64,000 bases of DNA from an uncultured bacterium (lineage in GTDB: Bacteria > Bacteroidota > Bacteroidia > Bacteroidales > Bacteroidaceae): positions 85,338 through 149,337 of the forward strand of contig CAJMQU010000006.1 of the NCBI GenBank assembly GCA_905215555.1. The letters are read 5' to 3'. The notes under the pieces are model-generated. The model saw only the letters and a program-made list of their open reading frames with translations. It made no database searches and was not told the origin of the DNA. A program made the translations under genes and the position numbers. Shown here one piece after another: positions 62,542 through 64,000 of the stretch. The first letter of the stretch is position 1, and each line of letters begins with the position of its first letter.

Positions 62542-63825
62542 TTAAAAAGTTTCCCATGCTCCACGCGTAAAGTCAGGTATCTCTACCGGGCGGCTACCGT
62601 TTAACACAGATTGTTCGCTGAGTTCGGTGATACATGACCATTCGGCAGCATCGTAGACATCCATATCTAGTGGAAGGCCATGATGCAGGCAGTGGATGAG
62701 GCGGTAATCCATAATATAATTCATTTCATTAGGTACACCTTTGAGAAGTCCTTCTTTGCCGATAGTGGCAGTAAAAGGATGCTGATAGCGTTGCAAAAGC
62801 GCTTCAGTGGTTTTGCTCATGGTTTCTCTGGTAAGAGAGTCTTCTAGAATGATGGAAGCTACCGGATATTTTTGGGCGAATCCCTGTGTTCCGCAGATGG
62901 TATGCGAGCGACTGTAGGGACGGGGATGTACAGTACAGTATTGCAATTGGATGGTTTTTCCTTTGACGGTATGAATGAGGGTGGTATTCACGTCTCCCAA
63001 TGAATAAGTTTGTTGCGCTTCAAGGGAATCTTTTCCGAAAGTGCGGCGAGCGTACTCCGACATCCCTGCCTGATGGGTAGACATGGATACGAGGTAGTTC
63101 ATACGGTCACCCCGATGGATATTCAATATTTGGCATACAGGACCTAACCCATGCGTAGGGTAGGGATTTCCGGTATGTTCCATACAATAGGCTTTGTTCC
63201 AGTGCTTGTGAAAGCCGCCCTGGTTTTCATCGGTGAAATACATGGTACGCAAGTCGTGGATGTAGGCACCTTCCACATGCATGATTTCGCCGAAAAGGCC
63301 TTTCCTTGCCATATTTAATGTGGTCAGTGCAAAGGCGTCATAGCAACAATTCTCCAGCATGATACAGTGGCGGCGGGTACGTTCGGCAGTGTCGACCAAT
63401 TGCCAACATTCGGTTACGGTCATGGCGGCAGGGACTTCAATGGCGACATGCTTGCCCTGTTCCATGGCATAAACTGCCATTGGGGTATGTGTCAGCCAAT
63501 CCGTGCATATAATAATGAGGTCGATATCGGGATTGCAGCACATCTTTTGCCAGCCGTCTTTTCCGGTATAGCCGATAGCTGCGTGGTGTCCGCCTTTCGT
63601 TAATGTGGCTTGCCCTTTAGCCAGATTACCGGGACGTATCTCGCACAGTGCTTTGATTTCTACATGTTCCATGAGCATGTAGCGTTCCAAAGTTAGTAGT
63701 CCACGGTTACCTAAACCAATGAAGCCGATACGTATAACGGGAATAGGGGAATGGGTTAGTCCTAAAACATGAGTGTGGTGTTCGCTTCTATTCCTATTGT
63801 TTAGTCGTTTCCATCCTTTCTCCAT
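62542..63825 (-). CDS. GH109-family protein without signal peptide
   Basis: 427 residues, same Gfo/Idh/MocA-type fold as the gene at 26054. Rossmann motif IGFIGLGNRG (33-42). Active-site Tyr188 (YIH) and His225 (THGLGP) are kept. It differs from the locus GH109 in two ways: no hydrophobic or lipoprotein N-terminus, and the HGGMD motif near the C-terminus is replaced by VPNEMN (364-369). The N-terminus is basic and polar. It could be a cytoplasmic alpha-GalNAcase acting on imported oligosaccharides, or a changed specificity. It stands alone, after a tRNA-Gly. Confidence 0.85.
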   Translation of the reverse strand: MEKGWKRLNNRNRSEHHTHVLGLTHSPIPVIRIGFIGLGNRGLLTLERYMLMEHVEIKALCEIRPGNLAKGQATLTKGGHHAAIGYTGKDGWQKMCCNPDIDLIIICTDWLTHTPMAVYAMEQGKHVAIEVPAAMTVTECWQLVDTAERTRRHCIMLENCCYDAFALTTLNMARKGLFGEIMHVEGAYIHDLRTMYFTDENQGGFHKHWNKAYCMEHTGNPYPTHGLGPVCQILNIHRGDRMNYLVSMSTHQAGMSEYARRTFGKDSLEAQQTYSLGDVNTTLIHTVKGKTIQLQYCTVHPRPYSRSHTICGTQGFAQKYPVASIILEDSLTRETMSKTTEALLQRYQHPFTATIGKEGLLKGVPNEMNYIMDYRLIHCLHHGLPLDMDVYDAAEWSCITELSEQSVLNGSRPVEIPDFTRGAWETF

Positions 63826-63913
63826 GATGTTTATGTGTTTAATAGTATAATAACCCTGATTCGGATCAATGATTTCTTTGATAACAAAAATACTGAATTA
63901 ATTTAAAAGAAAA

Positions 63914-63942
63914 AAGCCTGAATAGAAAATCTATCCAGGCTT
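63914..63942 (-). terminator. Terminator of the tRNA-Gly gene
   Basis: On the minus strand AAGCCTG (63936-63942) pairs with CAGGCTT (63914-63920), extended by ATAGA/TCTAT around a TTT loop, then TTTTCTTTT. A strong intrinsic terminator 8 bp after the tRNA. Confidence 0.85.
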
Positions 63943-63950
63943 CTCTGAAG

Positions 63951-64000
63951 AGCGGAAGACGGGGCTCAAACCCGCGACCCTCAGCTTGGAAGGCTAATGC
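63951..64000 (-). tRNA. tRNA-Gly (anticodon TCC), 3' part
   Basis: 50 nt of the 3' portion: the anticodon loop with TCC flanked by CCT and AAG, the variable loop, the T arm (GGGTTTGAGCCCC) and acceptor strand CTTCCGC with discriminator T at 63951. No CCA is encoded. The 5' part (D arm) is outside the window. The gene end is not followed by an integrase or direct repeat, so no island is seen there. Confidence 0.85.

Noticed and set aside
62474..62605. Small plus-strand ORF of 43 codons
   Set aside because: It runs antisense into the end of the GH109 gene, has no ribosome-binding or promoter signal, and no recognisable features.
63951..64000. tRNA-Gly end as an integration site
   Set aside because: No integrase and no repeated copy of the tRNA end in the window.
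1..64000. CRISPR arrays, insertion sequences, prophage genes
   Set aside because: No regularly spaced repeats, transposases, integrases or phage structural genes were seen.

Overview
The window looks like chromosomal DNA of a gut Bacteroides or a close relative. The evidence is two complete glycan-utilization loci, a SusC/SusD pair, a Fec-type ECF sigma/anti-sigma pair, a hybrid two-component system, many lipoproteins with acidic residues after the lipid cysteine, and repeated promoters of the Bacteroides type (TTTG - about 19 nt - TAnnTTTG). I cannot name the species. Coding density is high and I see no insertion sequence, prophage or CRISPR array.

Layout. 1-9435 is a housekeeping block read on the minus strand: hpt, adk, obgE, pgeF, a B3/4-domain gene, an M23 peptidase, phoH-like, purC, ubiE/menG, aroE, an alpha/beta hydrolase and a truncated TPM-domain gene. 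9510-30754 is a host-glycan locus: ECF sigma factor (minus), then GH110, FecR anti-sigma, SusC, SusD, a surface lipoprotein, an M60 mucin-type peptidase, an adhesin-fused GH31, GH109 and GH2 (all plus). The enzyme set points to mucin O-glycans with terminal alpha-Gal or alpha-GalNAc caps (blood-group A/B-like). A POT peptide transporter sits convergently at its end.

32475-36043 holds tag, a retron, a secreted protein with a SecD-head-like motif, and a second-type peptide deformylase. The retron is the main find. It has its own promoter, a perfect 12-bp a1/a2 inverted repeat, a TTAGC branch site, two msr hairpins, an msd hairpin and a reverse transcriptase with an N-terminal membrane segment.

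36332-51187 is a second polysaccharide locus for a sulfated, uronic-acid-containing glycan: a non-SusC TonB receptor, a beta-helix lipoprotein, a heparinase II/III-like lyase, GH88, GH2 and a serine-type sulfatase. Its hybrid two-component regulator appears to have lost the phospho-accepting histidine. There is no SusD.

51518-64000 is mixed: an AraC regulator, an HU-like protein preceded by strong palindromes, NAD(P)H-hydrate repair, YdeI-like, DUF5715, truA, an EamA transporter, free-Met-R-sulfoxide reductase, DUF3256 and YitT. Then comes a two-gene RNA repair cassette (HD-Pnk end-healing enzyme plus RNA ligase) behind a long structured leader, a second GH109 without a signal peptide, and the 3' part of a tRNA-Gly. 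Assignments rest on motifs read by eye; no database search was possible.
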